Below, in pieces: positions 13,430 to 27,325 of a stretch of 64,000 nt of DNA. Origin of the DNA: Heloderma charlesbogerti (taxonomy: Eukaryota; Chordata; Lepidosauria; Squamata; Helodermatidae); contig JANEZZ010001959.1 in the NCBI GenBank assembly GCA_026122225.1, positions 1,683,501 through 1,747,500 on the forward strand. The letters are read 5' to 3'. A model generated the notes under the pieces. It was not told the DNA's origin, searched no databases, and worked only from the letters and a program-made list of their open reading frames with translations. Made by a program: the position numbers and the translations under genes. Positions within the stretch are counted from its first letter, which is position 1, and each line of letters begins with the position of its first letter.

Positions 13430-15484
13430 GTTTATGAATACGGTCCACATGAATTCAAATACAAATCTATCCTATTTTTGTCTTTACTGTAATTGTAGTG
13501 TAGTGAATGACCTCAAAAATAGGTATTATATACATGTACCTAGGAGTAAAGACCATTGAATGCAAAGGCCTTTTTTTTAATAGACATGTATATGATTGTG
13601 CTGTAAATCTCCCTCTTCTATGCTGACAAATAGGCCTGATACTTAAATAATTTAAAAAACCCATTTTCTGAATGGGAGTGAATGTTTGAAAAAATAAATA
13701 GAATCAGGCTTCCAAAGCTGATCTGAAGCGTGTGTATACTGTACAGAGCAGTTACTTTAATTATTGGCTTTATACATAAAATACATCCTGTATCAGAGTA
13801 GCAAACAGTACTGACAGATAATTTGTCTGGAGTGAGTGAGGATGTAAAATGCCATAGAAGTCTCATGCATATTATTAAGGAGTTTTCCAGCAAAGCATGA
13901 AATTCATTAATCTGTCATGTCAGTGCTGAGGATAAAAGTAATGCTGATAGGCTAATGGGCAAATTAATCTTTACAACAAATGTAAGCATCAATTATGATC
14001 ACACAGATTCCTGCCAACCAACAATGGAAAATCACAATCAGGTAAGTTTACGTTTCTTGCTCTGACCTAGAACTTTTTGATCAAGAAGTCCCATCTCTCT
14101 ATGCTGAAATAAGGCCAATCAAACTAGGGCATGGCTGCAATCATACTTCCAATGATGGAATTTTGCTTTTAGTGGGAATTTGCTTCCACAGAATGCTCAT
14201 TCATTCATTCATTCATTCATTTTTAAGAGAAAAAAGCTAGATGTTATTGGCCATAAAGAAACTGGAAAAGGGGAGGATTTCAGGCTTCAGCATGAGGCAG
14301 AAGAGATTTCAATCAGGTGGGTAAAATTCACAGCACTATTCAAAGGCTTGCTCTTCCAACATACTCAAAATTAAAATCCACAAAAGGTGTTGTGTACTAG
14401 CAAGAAATAAGTGCTCCTGAGGAATAACCATACAGAGCCCAAAATACAGGCATGCGGGAATACAGGCATATTGTCTTGCCTTCTCTAAATCGCACCAGAG
14501 TATATAGGATTGACCCCTCTTTCTGCTTTATTTTGTGGGGCACACTCTACGAAATAGCCACTGGCAATATTACATTACTTCTAGTGTTGTGCTGAAAAGA
14601 TCTCCCAACATTTGTTTCAACCTTTCTTATTCAATTTGATAGAAAATAAATTGCTTTCAAAAAGAAACTCAAAGGAGAAGACAATTTTGGAGAAATTCTC
14701 ATGGGTTGGGTTTGGATTTCTTGGGAGGTGGCCGAGGAGTGTGCTCAACTGTCTTTTTCATTACACAATCATCTCTCTGGCAGCTTCCCACACTTCAATT
14801 AAAGCCCACGGGAAGACATCATGAGGTAATTCTTCCCATAGGGCTTTTTCAGTTCAGGAAGCGCAGGCAGCCTAAGAAGCTGCAGAGTAATGAAGAGATG
14901 TGTAATATAAAGAAACACACACAGCACCTTTGCCCACCTTGAAGTGATTAGGTAAGCTCAAAAATATCACAAAAAATGAATTATAAAACACCCTGAGAAT
15001 GAGGCAAAACAATGGAAGCCTCTTTCATGGGGGAAGAAAACTTTCAGGAAATTGGAGGACAGGTTTTGGCTCAGCACTTGCTCCATTTCATTCCTGGAGC
15101 TAGGCACAACACTGCCCTCCTCACACCTGCATTGTGATGGATGCAAAATAGGGGCCAGACTGCCAATATGGTTGATGCTGTTGCTACTTGCAGTAGCAGC
15201 ACAACCCCGCCCCCCCAAACCCTTAGGAAAAAAAGAAAGCTGTATTACAGCCCCTGCCAATGTAAAGCCCTGCCTGTGAGAAACAGGGAAATTTCTCTTC
15301 CCCATGGAGAAATTTAGTGAAATTGCCCGCCTCCCCTTTCCCTGCCTACAAATAGGGTGAATTTTGAGAGGCCATTTGTGCACAGCATTCATTCCTTCCA
15401 TCTAAGTTAAGGAGAGGAATAATATTAGAACGGCAGAGGTTGGACATGATGGCCATTCAACCTATTCCAAGTTGTTTCTGTACA
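13430..15484. other. Intergenic, no gene seen
   Basis: No supported gene. A short (ATTC)n microsatellite lies at about 14200-14222. The minus-strand open frame at 14967-15401 (144 codons) shows no domain and no splice or signal context. Confidence 0.45.
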
Positions 15485-15485
15485 C

Positions 15486-15796
15486 CAGGGGTGGTAAACC
15501 TCTTTTAGCCTGAGGACCGAATCGATTTGGAAGCTCCTGGGGCCATATTGCAGTGGTGGGTGGGGATGAAGGAAAAAGGGGTGGGGCCAAAAATACCAGC
15601 ATATTTTAGCTTAAAGATCATACTGCTAGTAACTAAGCATTTCAACCTTTTAGAATGAGGAAAAAACTGCACAAAACCCAGAAACCACCAAACGATCAGT
15701 GGTTGGGGAGGAAGGGGCTGGGGCATCTGGGGAACCCTGGAAGGTCAGATTGGGACCACAGGAGGGCCAGATTTGGTCTGAGGTTCTGTACCCCTA
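15486..15796. mobile_element. hAT-type MITE
   Basis: The left end begins CAGGGGTGGTAAACCTC and the right end reads, inverted, TAGGGGTACAGAACCTC. The flanking 8-mers CTGTACAC and CTATACTC match at six of eight positions, consistent with a decayed 8-bp duplication. No coding capacity. Confidence 0.6.
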
Positions 15797-15799
15797 CTA

Positions 15800-17984
15800 T
15801 ACTCCATGGCAACCATTCAGAGCATACTGCAAATTCCTATAAACAGGTTTTTAACTTCACTTCCATTTTTCAGATATGCAGGAGAAATACGACCAAATTG
15901 CCCTAATATTCCTGTCTAGTCAATTAAGTGGAGCATTATGGAAAGTTAAGACAAAGAAATAGATGTTACTGCAATCAGTACAGATGACTTAACTATATTT
16001 CCAATAAGACTTCTGAAAATAGCTACAGTGCCTACTCTCTGCAGCTCTTTTAGTTCTTCACACAAGATACAATTAACTTACAGCCTGAGAGTCATATTCT
16101 ACTCAGAAGTAGTCCACTGAGTTCAATATGATGAACTAGATGTGGTGATGGCCATTAACACAGATGACTTTAAAACTGGTTAGAGTTTAATCATTAGATA
16201 AATGTCTTCATCTATCAGTGGTTTTAAGCTATGGTAGCTAAAAAAGGGGAGGCTCTATGTTAAGAGTCAGTATATTTCATTACCAAATGCTAGAAATGAA
16301 CAGAGGATGACTATCACCTTTATTCTGTACTTATGAGCTTCCCAAGAGCATCTGGGTTGTTACTGTCAGAGAGAGAGAGAGAGAGAGTGAGCGAGCATAG
16401 AACTGGATAGACTTTTGGTCTGACCCAGGAAGGCCTGCCTTCTGAGCATTTTTAAGATGAGGATCCAAGTGCACTTTATTTGCCCACAAAATCTTCATAT
16501 GAAAGAAAGGGAAGCCCATTATTCCTGCTTATCTCGAATTTTGATTAAAAAAAAGGTACATTTATTAAATATAAATGAGAGACAAAGCCCAAATTACTTC
16601 AGGACTGCAAATTATATTATGGGAATCATTTAACATTGCTGTGAGGGAGGCCAAAGCAAATATGCCAGGATCCTATTACTTTCAGATTTGCCTTATGCTT
16701 TGAAAAAGCATTTAAGTTGGCATTATTCCCATTTGAAACCAGGCCTGGAGTGTTTTAGTGCTTTAAAAACCTTACTGGGGTCTGTAATGGCTTGGCATAT
16801 CCTTGAGGCGCTTGTCAGTGGGACATAAGTTTTCAGTTCAGATTTTGCTTCTTTGGGACTTAAAAAAAACGTAAGCACTGCATGTTTGTATAGCTTATCT
16901 TTAATTACTGTATTTCTCTATTATCAGTTACAAATAATTTACATTTGCTTTGTCCAGTAATATCAAAGATGAAATATCTCAGAAGAAATTCAAGGATAAT
17001 TGTATCTCAAAGCTGTGAATGTCAGCTGAGGTAAAAAGAAAAGAAGTGATGGTTCTTAGTGCAGGCAAAATGTACAAAACATACAAAACACATAAGCCCT
17101 GCATATCTAAAACCTGGGTACAAATGTCTGATGGGAATTATTTAGTCCCTCCTAGAAACTATTTTTTTTCTCTTTAAGTGCTGGGATGCTGAGGATTCTT
17201 TCATCAACTCAACATACAGAATTTCAGTTGTGCAACAACTGATCGGATGCAATAAAATTTGAAGTAAAAACTCAGGTATCATTTGATCACTTTTATATAT
17301 TAGTTTGTTGGTGCAGCTATGGTGAGAACTCTCATGATGTCTGTACAGATGTAACACTACCAACTAATTAACTGTGATAAATCAATGAGGAAAGGGGAGA
17401 TGGTTTGCTCCATCTTGTCATTCTCCTTTTTGCAGTATGAATATCCTTCACTAGTTTAACCCCAGGCAATTGTTACATTGGCGCTGATGTCAAGCCTGGT
17501 TGGAACTAACCACAGTTCCTGATTGACTCAGGATCTGAAACTATAGTTTGAACATTGTTTTAGATCCTTTATATTAAGCAGAAGCCCTTATTAGCCCCTA
17601 ATGGAAATTAACATCAGTACTGATATAGGGTTTAACTATGGTTAGGGCCAGCACAGTGGATTTGCACTCCAAAAGGCATGTGGGGATGAAATAATGTGAT
17701 CCCACAGGCTGCTCCTACTTAGCTGCCTCTAGTGTCCTATGAACAGTTTTGACCCACTCATATAGTCCTTTGAAAAGAAGCCCATTATTGTCAATGGAAT
17801 TTCAAATGCAAGGGCAGTTTTGCTTGCTTGTCTCCTCCAGCAAGCTGTTTTTCTTCTTTCCATGTGAACATGGTGAGCACTGTATGTCTCCACTCCTTCC
17901 TGATGCCTGTCATCAGAGGTAGATGTTTTATTTTAAAATAAAAAATCTAACAGGCTCTATGCAAAATGCCATGTATATGAAAAT
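15800..17984. other. Intergenic, no gene seen
   Basis: No exon recognised. A short GA repeat lies at 16368-16388. 16396-16440 resembles a CR1 3'-end scrap (ACTTTTGGTCTGACCCAGG). Confidence 0.45.
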
Positions 17985-18185
17985 AGTAAGCTACTTTATA
18001 TCAGGTCAGATTATTTGTCCATCTAGCCTAGTATTGTCTACTCTAATTGGCAGCAGCTCTTCAGGGTCTCAGGCAGGGGTCTTTCATATTAGTGGTTACT
18101 AACTCTTTAACAGAAGATGCCAGGGATTTAATCTGGGACTTTCCATAGAATGCAAAGCTCTACCATTGAGCCAATGCACACTAAA
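17985..18185 (-). mobile_element. tRNA-derived SINE, antisense, degraded
   Basis: On the minus strand it starts with a tRNA-like part (ATTGGCTCAATGGTAGAGC, then a decayed box B), followed by the body of a reptile SINE. The same family is better preserved on the plus strand at 63711-63905. On the plus strand the piece begins GTAAGCTACTTTATATCAGG. Confidence 0.6.
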
Positions 18186-18189
18186 GTAC

Positions 18190-21100
18190 AAAAGGTGAAT
18201 GATTCTGTATATTCTAAATATAACAAACAGTAACAAAATATTGATATTTTAAAAAGCACAGTTTCCAACCCAAATTATGAGATATAGATCACAGTACTGA
18301 AGATTATAAACTGGACAGAATTGAGAATTGCAGGTTGTTGCCACACATTTTTGTTCATACATTCAACTTGCATGTATGCACATGTAACAACCAATGCAGG
18401 TCTAGGGGGGGCTTTAACCAGAGGTATGGTGTGCTGTGCACACCATGTATTTATGCACTCTGCTCTTACAAATGGGGAATAACTATTTTTAACTTGGGGA
18501 AATTAACTCAAACACTTGTTAAAGTAAACGAAAAAAAACCCAGACTTTATTTTTAGACATTTTTGTTGACAAAACACACATGAACATTCAATGGCTTGGT
18601 TAATATACCTATCCACCTAGCACATGGACCATTATACTAGTTCTAATAGGCTTAATTAAGAGATAGAAAAAGATAATGATAGGGATATTAGCATTTGCCA
18701 TAAGGACAGGGAAGGTGGCAGTATGGAAATGGCAGAGCAGGGGATTGGAAAGCTATGCAACTGACGGACCCACGGGGACAGAAATTGATAGATTTAGGAG
18801 AAAAGGAAAAGAAATAGAGCAGGAGCTGCTATAATTACCTAACTTCAGAGGGAAACCCAAAGGACTTCACTTCCTGATTGCAAAAGGGTAAGAAAAATGC
18901 TGTGGGTGGAGGGTACCCTCAGATTTCTCAGCTTTAGTTCAAAATTCAAAAATGGGGCATAAACCTCAAGATCCTTGATGGTTAACCCTTGGTTTAGTGG
19001 TGGGTGTGCTGCCATTCTGTCCCGCTCGTCACCGTTGTTTAACGCATGGGCTGTTGTGTTGTGTGAATCAGGTCATTTTTGTTTATATATTTAGAAGGAA
19101 AGACATCTAAAGAGCTCAGAGACCGGTCCCAGGATGGTTCAAAACGAAGGGAACAATATTTTGGCTCTAATGACTGAATAGAAAACTCAAGGAGAATCCT
19201 TTCCCTTTTAATTAATTTATTTAGCTGATTATACAGAGTAGTATAGTGCAATATTCAAAACAAAAAGTGCTACCAATTCAACCTGACTGATCTTCCTGGC
19301 AGGCTGGGGTCACTTCAGGATTGGAGCACTTTTCCTGCTAAAGCTTTTGATTAGCCAGTTCACAGATTCTTATGGATTAATTGCTTGGGTGGTGGCATGG
19401 CAATCAGGCAGCTTTTACACTTTTTTTCTTCTTTTAATCAAAGAAGAAGCAAGTATATTCTATGGTTCCTTTCCTCTGTGGTGGTTCAGAGCCTTAACAA
19501 CGTTCCTGTCAGCTTTTCAGGCTGTGTCTTCTTGAACCAAAATGGATTCCTGAGTCAAAGTGTTAGGGTAATGCCAATTAAATATATGGTGCACAATACA
19601 TGACAGAGCCAGCACATCTGAAGCGCCTCTGTAACCAGGTGTATGGTCTACAAACCTCTAATACAAATGCCGAAGATCAGTTTTGTCCCCAAATGGTAAA
19701 TCTAGTAAGACTTTATAATTGCCTGTCCCATAATAAATAAATTTTCTTCAATAACTGCTGCATGATATGGGTGGCTCTTTCAACATTAACAAGGAGACAG
19801 ATTTTCCCCCTGAAAGCCACTGGTAAGATAAACCAGTTAAGGATGACAGAAATACAAAAAACACATCCTGATAATTTTTTCACATGGCTATAAGTCTCAC
19901 ATTTTTAAAGAAAATGTGTAATCTATAACACATCTATAACACATTTTCATTACATGATGCAAATGTCATGGAATTGTTATTGTGCTGAAGTGTGTCAATT
20001 CTGTGATTTTTTTCCATTCATCCTCTCAAAACATTAGATTTACTTATTATTTGGTAGACCGTCTCCATGTAAAGGTGACTCCTCTGCAATTAAATGGGTT
20101 AGATACCGTTGCTTGGTGAATAAATACATTAGCCTCCATGGCCAATTTGGAACTGTGGCTGGGATCCAAAAGGTACATTTAGTTTTAAAATGTTTCTCTT
20201 CTGCTTTCTACATTTCATTAGCAATATTCAGAAATGACACATTCCAGACTAAAAAGGATTCTGATTGTCTCTTGTGTGTAAATATCCTTAGTTCTTCCTA
20301 CAACAACGATCATATGAGAAATGATTTTATCAAATCATCATTTCCCTGGGCAGTCACTAACAATGACGGGGTTCAGATGACATACTGTGGCTCAGGCATT
20401 CAGTATAAATGTGTGACAGGGCTCTTATGAATGAGCAGGCTAGCATGGCTCTCTAGATGCTGATGCATGGGTTGATCATGCCCCTCAGTTGATGCGTGGA
20501 TGGTTATAGTCCCATGTTTGTATGGATGTACACACATAGAGCCTAGGGTTATCTAGGGTTTCCATCCCCATGGAGGGAACTCTATGCATGTACATCCATG
20601 TGCATAGGCTCCTTTCAGACTGTCAATGATTGTACGTATCAGGGTCTTGGTCAACCTATCTGTCAGCATCTAGGGGGCAGTGCAATCCCGCTTGTTCACA
20701 AAAGCCTTTTCTCATATTCGATACCAAATGCCTGAAGAGGGTTTATTTGTGAAAGTTAACTATGCTACAAATCAACTCTAATTATTTTATAGATATTTCA
20801 ACTGTGTTTTGGAATTGAGTTTAAGAGAGACTGCAAATGTTTTTTTTTAATTTAATTGTTATATTTTATAACTGAATAGGCAGTCTACCATAAGTAGATT
20901 TTTTTTTCTGTTAAGCTTTATATTTGTATTAGGTTTTAGAATTTATATTTGTAATATTGCAATGGATCACAATGTAATTGGAGTTCAATTCATGGTCCAA
21001 ACAAGATATATAAGAACAAACAAGTAGGGAAGACAGAACTACAGAATCAGAGGGATCCGTACTTCTAAATTCCGCACTTTTACTGTGAAATCCAGTGAAA

Positions 21101-21600
21101 TTCAAAGAACTCACTGATGATATGCTCATAATGCCATGTTGGACAGTATGCCAAAATGCCACTCTGTTGCTCTTGAGTTTTTTCTTCTTCTTATGTACAC
21201 CTGACCTGGCTTTCAATCATATATATGTAAAGCTGCTTTCTTGGCTTAAGGAACAAAGCCTGTACTGGGCTCATATTTCAAGATATTATAAATTCTTAAA
21301 GAGAATGACTTTATTTAGCAAGCTGGTTAAAAAACTGAAACACATAATAAAATACTTCAAATATTTATTAACAAAGGCATACATTTTACATTATGTATAT
21401 ACCGGTCACAAAATGATTTATGATTACAAGTAATAATTTATATTAAAATATACTTATTGGACAAAAATATTTTACTACTGTTATCACCATAAAATAAGAT
21501 GTTATTTTTCATCTATTTGTCAGCCAGGACATTATATTCTTACAATGGGAATAATTTGGTCAACTAATGAGGCTATGGCAAAGGGCTTGAGGTCAATCTT
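18190..21600. other. Intergenic / region 3' of IFT80, no gene seen
   Basis: AT-rich sequence with no supported exon. 20500-20620 has a loose inverted repeat around GTACACACATAGAGCC and its partner near 20580-20600. The frame at 21095-21433 (112 codons) has no recognisable domain. Confidence 0.4.
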
Positions 21601-21627
21601 AGCTCCTGGTACCCTGGTGGAATAGCA

Positions 21628-21686
21628 TTTATTCTATATAAATATGCAAATGAGACAGCTTCCAATCACATCTGTGAACTTTTATT
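21628..21686 (-). terminator. Candidate IFT80 poly(A) signals
   Basis: On the minus strand two AATAAA hexamers occur at 21681-21686 and 21628-21633, the first ones I noticed downstream of the IFT80 stop codon. They imply a 3' UTR of about 0.95-1.0 kb. This rests on the hexamers alone. Confidence 0.3.
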
Positions 21687-22636
21687 AGAAAGGTCTTATA
21701 ATCAAACATTAAATAGTTTGAGGAAATCCAATTATTAAAAATTATATACTTATATACCAGATTCTCAGATAGATTCTATGTTGAATTCAGAAAAAGGTAG
21801 GTTTAGTAGTCAGTATCTCTGATTTAGTCAGCTTCTATTTGTGTATGAGTATGCAAGCATTTGTGGTACGGAGTTTAAGCTTGAATACTTCCATGTCAAC
21901 AGAAGTTAGTGCAATCAAGGATTACCTATTACCTCACTTATTTTGTATGTCATCCATATCAACAACTTTTGTTTCATAATAGCTGAAAGACTGGCAAGGC
22001 TTATTAGGTTTCTTGTGTTAAAGCTAATCCTGCTGTCAGAAAATCATTTACAAAAGAAGTGGGAAGTTCTATTGAATTCCTTAACAATATTCATTATTAA
22101 GCCGTTTTAGTACTACAGTCTGTACACATGGTATAATGCTACCTCAGTTCTGAGACTGTGCTTATACTTCAGACTCATATAATTGTATACAAAAAGGCTT
22201 CCTTGCACTAGACATAATATTAGACATAAACTATGTCATTAGTTTCAAGAAGTGGTTTGCTTTTTAAAAAAATTGCATACTTGGCTGTTGGTAATCTGAA
22301 TAGCTGACCACTTATTTATGTGATACATTCCATGTGCCTCAACTGTGCTACTAAGACAGATAATCTTCCGTTGAGAAGCTGATCTTGATAATACTTGCCT
22401 TGCCCACTTCATACTTCTCATATGAACACTACAAGCAGAGTAGGGTTGTTGTTCATAACAGGATTACATACATACAATTCATTTCATCAACAATAAAAAG
22501 AACTACACAAGGTTCAGGACTTGAGAGTCAGGCATTACTGTTCACCCCACAATAGACAGACACTCATACTAAGGCTTACCAGTATGCTGAAGTAGCAGAG
22601 TGATAAAACCACTACTTAATATAATCAGCATGGCAC

Positions 22637-22750
22637 TTAGCGCTGTATGGTTACACTTGCTCTGACTGCTGGAGTAGCTGCAGCTCGTTCTCTCTCCTTT
22701 GCAATTTCCAGCTCTATTTTGGCTTTGATTTTATCCCAGTTGACTTCAAG
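22637..22750 (-). CDS. IFT80: IFT80 last coding exon
   Basis: The exon begins with LEVNWDKIKAKIELEIAKE, continues to the terminal residues VTIQR and stops with TAA at 22639-22637. It encodes 37 residues in phase 0. The first part matches the charged helix that ends vertebrate IFT80; the last ~15 residues are alanine/serine-rich and less conserved, as in mammals. The acceptor is TTCTACAG, preceded almost at once by 13 C residues on the minus strand (22772-22760). This exon has no start codon and is easily missed by ORF calling. Confidence 0.9.
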   Translation of the reverse strand, partial: LEVNWDKIKAKIELEIAKERERAAATPAVRASVTIQR

Positions 22751-23864
22751 CTGTAGAACGGGGGGGGGGGGGAGTATCCATTAATCATAATTATAGTAGA
22801 TGCATATAAGTTAACCTGGCAAGTCTTTACTTTATATGTTACATCTGCTACAGATTTCTTCATAACTTTCTGCTTTCTCTGGCTGGGAAGCTTTCTGCAA
22901 TGTGTTAGTGAAATTAAAAAATGAAATTCCTGGTATTATGGCAGGGATCCAGACAAGCCCATGTGGGTGCACAAAATGATTCTGCATGCACATGGGGTTT
23001 TGCCAATTTCCCCTTCTAGTGGAGCCCCTTGTACCTCATGGTGTGCCATATAGAGGGTCCTCTGAGTTTAGGGAAATTTTGAAGGGGGTTGCTGCTGGAA
23101 AGAGGTGATGAAACGGCCTGAGCATTGCTCAGGCCAGGTACTGAAATGGCAGAACATTGCAAGTGGCAGTTTGGAGCCTAGCCCTAATAATTCTTAAATT
23201 AAAATAATGAAATATATCAGCCAAACACACACAATTATCTTGAATTACATAATGCACTTTTTAACTTTGTGGTTTTGAGATCTCTTTCAATGGAACTAGG
23301 CTTTTAAAGGGGGAAAGAACAAGGATATACATATATGATCAGTTAGCTGTGATGGATTTGGCCCAATTCACACAAACGTGTGCATTAACCCATTTCTGTA
23401 TACCTGATGACTGATAACTGAGTGTGTGAATTGACCCCACTGAAAATAATTGTGTTTGAGGTGTTATGAAAGGTCTATGCGTAGTGTTTTAAATCTGTGA
23501 TGGCACGTTTGTTCATACAAATCATCACATTGCTGTAGTCATCAAATGATGAACATGCATATGTGATGTTTTTCTCCATGTAACAGAGAAGGCCAGGACG
23601 TTTTGCATTATTACAGAGCTTTTAGAAGACATGGATTGCTAAATAATTTTATTTAGAAACTAAGGGCTATGAATTTGTACTTTAAAGCATCTTAATAACT
23701 CTAGCATACCCCATACCAAAGGTAGATTCTGTGCTATAACTGCAGATTGCTTTACATTCTGAGGCACTTTATGTATGTAATATACTTCCTCTTTGGTTTA
23801 TAAGTGTTAAATAGATATTTCAAGGGAAGCCTCCATTGAATGCTATTTATTACAAGCTAAATAA

Positions 23865-23965
23865 GGCTGTAATCCCATGGAAGTTTAGCTGGGAGTAAGC
23901 CCCACTGAACACAGTGGCACTTACTTCTGTGCAAAAATGCACAGCATTGCATTGTAAATTAATCC
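23865..23965. repeat. Palindromic MITE, family 1
   Basis: A short fold-back repeat containing GGGAGTAAGCCCCACTGAAC and, inverted, CACTTACTTCTGTGC. The same family recurs at 44692-44768, 44998-45088 and 46058-46150, where the ends read GCAATCCTA and TAGGATTGC. It is non-coding and decayed. Confidence 0.5.
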
Positions 23966-24552
23966 CACTGAAATAAAATATCACTCTTTATACATCCATT
24001 TTTGTGCCCCTTATATATTTTACCTTGATGCATATATTTCATGCAGTCTCTGAAAGTCTTAACATTTGAGCTGTCGGCAATTCCTAATTATCTGTAATTT
24101 AACAGAATCTGTTCTCATATCCATTGTTCTAAGACTAGGCTTGGTAGTCATCATCTTAGACATAAAGCAAGTTCTATGTTTCCTGAAGAAAAATCTGTAA
24201 TTTTAAGTCTGCAGTATTTTAGACAAGTTGGACTAGTTAAAAAAAAACACATTTCATGTACTCTATGTGACTCAAGCATGTGCTGGAGAGGAAAAAAAAG
24301 TCAAGGAGGCAAACAAACTTCTCTGGCCTTTTCCAGCCAGCGTGAGCGAAATATTCATTATATGTATAAGTTTCAGTGGGAAATCACCACTTTTCCCCAC
24401 TGCACTAGTTACGTTGAGCAAGCATTGGGTTACACTAGTGCAGCATCATTAGCGCTAGTGCAGGGACAGTTGAATACTACCCATAAATCAGAATGCAGCT
24501 ACTTATGAAGTGTACTTTGAGCAACTTCCATCAACTGCTCCAATTTATGGAC

Positions 24553-25107
24553 CATTAAAGACGCTTGCTCCTTGGGAGGAAAGCTATGGCCAACCTAGAC
24601 AGCATAGTAAGAAGCAGAGACATCACCTTGCCGACAAAGGTCCGTCTAATCAAAGCTATGGTTTTCCCAGTAGTAATGTATGGCTGTGAGAGCTGGACTA
24701 TAAGGAAGGCTGAGCGCCGAAGAATGGATGCTTTCGAACTGTGGTGCTGGAGAAGACTCTTACGAGTCCCCTGGACTGCAAGGAGGTCAAATCAGTCCAT
24801 CCTAAAGGAAATCAACCCTGAGTGCTCATTGGAAGGACAGATACTGAAGCTGAAGCTCCAATATTTTGGCCACCTAATGCGAAGAGAAAACTCCCTGGAA
24901 AAGACCCTGATGCTGGGAAAGACTGAAGGCAAAAGGAGAAGGGGACGGCAGAGGATGAGATGGCTAGATAGCATCACGGATGCAATGAATATGAACTTGA
25001 GCACGCTCCGGGAGAGAGCGCAGGACAGGAAGGCCTGGCGTGCTATGGTCCATGGGGTCACGAAGAGTCGGACACGACTGAACAACTGAACAACAACAAC
25101 AACAATA
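24553..25107 (+). mobile_element. BovB LINE 3' fragment
   Basis: A 5'-truncated BovB on the plus strand. It keeps an open frame of 174 codons (24565-25089) for the C-terminal end of the LINE protein, with LPTKVRLIKAMVFPV, YGCESWT and FELWCWRRLLRVPWTARR. It ends in the GGACACGACTG motif and an ACA repeat. The RT core and endonuclease are absent, so it cannot move by itself. The long clean frame suggests a fairly recent insertion. Confidence 0.85.
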
Positions 25108-25435
25108 ATCATTACAGGTAAGTGGAATAGAGTTCCATTTGAAGTTTATCTGTTTTCACAAGTAACATTTATACTATGTCCTGGTTTTTGTTTTCATTTT
25201 TCATCCTATGGCTGTTTATTTCAGGAACAAAACAAAAACTGCATAAATGGCATCAAGAGTCTTCTCATATTAGTATGTCATTTCTTATCCGTAATTAAAA
25301 ATCTCTTCAACACCGACTATGGATAAAATCCAGCATAAATCCTACTTAGAGTAGACTCACTGGAATGACTGGAACTTAAATTAGTCTAATTTAAGTCTCA
25401 TTCATTTCAATAGGTCTATTCTAAGTAGGACTTAG

Positions 25436-25965
25436 GTGGTTAGGCCTCATCTGGAGTACTGTGTCCAGTTCTGGGCACCACACTTTAAGAAGGATGCAGA
25501 CAAACTGGAGAGGGTTCAGAGGAGGGCAACAAAGATGATCAGGGGACTGGAAACAAAGCCCTATGAAGAGAGACTGAAAGAACTGGGCATGTTTAGCCTT
25601 GAGAAGAGAAGACTGAGGGGAGATATGATAGCACTCTTCAAGTACTTGAAAGGTTGTCACAGAGAAGAAGGCCAGGATCTCTTCTTGATCATCCCAGAGT
25701 GCAGGACACGGAATAATGGGCTCAAGTTACAGGAAGCCAGATTCTGGCTGAACATCAGGAAAAACTTCCTGACTGTAAGAGCAATACGACAATGGAACCA
25801 ATTACCTGGGGAGGTGGTGGGCTCTCCCACACTGGAGGCCTTCAAGATGAGGCTGGACAGCCATTTGTCGGGGATGCTCTGCCTTGGATTCCTGCATTGA
25901 GCAGGGGGTTGGACTCGATGGCCTTGTGGGCCCCTTCCATCCCTACTATTCTATGATTCTATGAT
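25436..25965 (+). mobile_element. CR1 LINE 3' end
   Basis: An open frame at 25436-25900 encodes the C-terminal segment of a CR1 reverse transcriptase, including [15 protein letters not shown] and [20 protein letters not shown]. The element ends with two copies of ATTCTATG, the diagnostic CR1 3' repeat. It is 5'-truncated, the usual state of CR1 copies. Confidence 0.85.
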
Positions 25966-26947
25966 GCCACTATGTTTCCTCTGCCCAAACAAGAATTCTA
26001 CATTGTGTTTGTTGGTTCCTCAAAAACATTTATTAATGTTGGTTGAGGCCATATTTCTGTTTTTATTTGAACTGTTTTTCATAAGTAACTAGATTATTAG
26101 TTTAAGTTCTGACAGAAGGCCATCTGCCTAAAGGCGGTAATAACATAGCTCACATTGTACAAACTAATCTCTGACCTCATCAATACAATTGACTGTTGCA
26201 GATTAAATATTTATACATAAATGTTATGGAACAGATGCAAGAGCAGCCCATCTCTTCTACATTCACTGCAGTCTGTGGCATTTCTTCATGGTCAAAATAT
26301 AGATTTCTTAATTTTATTAGAATTAATAAATGGCCAGGATCCAAAGAACCATGGAACAAGTTCTTTGGGCCCAAGGAGTGTTATGCTTTTTTCTAACAGC
26401 AAGCTCCTGTGTCACATGGGAATCTGCTATGATAGTGAAGGAGTTTCAAAAGCAGTTTGCAGTATGTTAAAGAATTCAGATGTTCAAAGAAAAAATGTCC
26501 AAAATGCAACTGCCCCCTTGCATAAAACTAAATAGCTGTTTGGATTCCAGCCTATACCTTTCCTACTTATTGTGTATTATGTCTCTATATCCATCAAAGA
26601 TGGCACAAGTAACAGCTGTGATTTTAGAGCCAATTGAGGCCTCCATTTACCACAAGTATTTTATGTTGTTTCAGAGAGCTGCTATTGAGATCTGTTATAG
26701 TATAATCAAAACTTGCCAGATATTACTGGCCAAGTTAAGCCTCACATGCTGCTTTTCTAAGTCTCTATCCCTCTCTTATACAGGGGGAGTGTGAAGGTTA
26801 TGATGCAGATTGCCAAAAGCTGCATATGATTTTCAGATAATATTCACTAAACCTTACCAAAGGCTATGCTAAGCTAAACAGCACAGTGGTTATTGCTATA
26901 GTGATCCCACAGGATATCAATACTAGAATATGTAGTATTCTAGTATT

Positions 26948-27325
26948 TGGGCATGTTCACTCTTGAGAAGAGAAGACAGGGGAGATATGATAGCACTCTT
27001 CAAGTACTTGAAAGGTTGTCACAGGGAGGAAGGACAGGATCTCTTCTCGATCATCCCAGAGTGCAGGACATGGAATAATGGGCTCAAGATACAAGAAGCC
27101 AGATTCCCACTGAACATCAGGGAAAACTTCCTGACTGTTAGAGCAATATGACAATGGAACCAATTGCCTAGGGAGGTGGTGAGCTCTCCCACACTGGAGG
27201 CATTCAAAATGAGGCTGGACCGCCATCTCTCAGGGGTGCTTTGACTTGGATTCCTGCACTGAGCAGGGGGTTGGATTCGATGGTCTTATAGGCCCCTTCC
27301 AACCCTACTATTCTATGATTCTATG
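26948..27325 (+). mobile_element. CR1 LINE 3' end, second copy
   Basis: A shorter CR1 3' fragment related to the copy at 25436. It shares GATATGATAGCACTCTTC and the segment encoding [13 protein letters not shown], then a stop, and ends in ATTCTATGATTCTATGA. It begins further downstream than the first copy. Confidence 0.8.

Noticed and set aside
25436..25900. 154-codon frame as a host gene
   Set aside because: It is the C-terminal part of a CR1 reverse transcriptase followed by the CR1 tail repeat.
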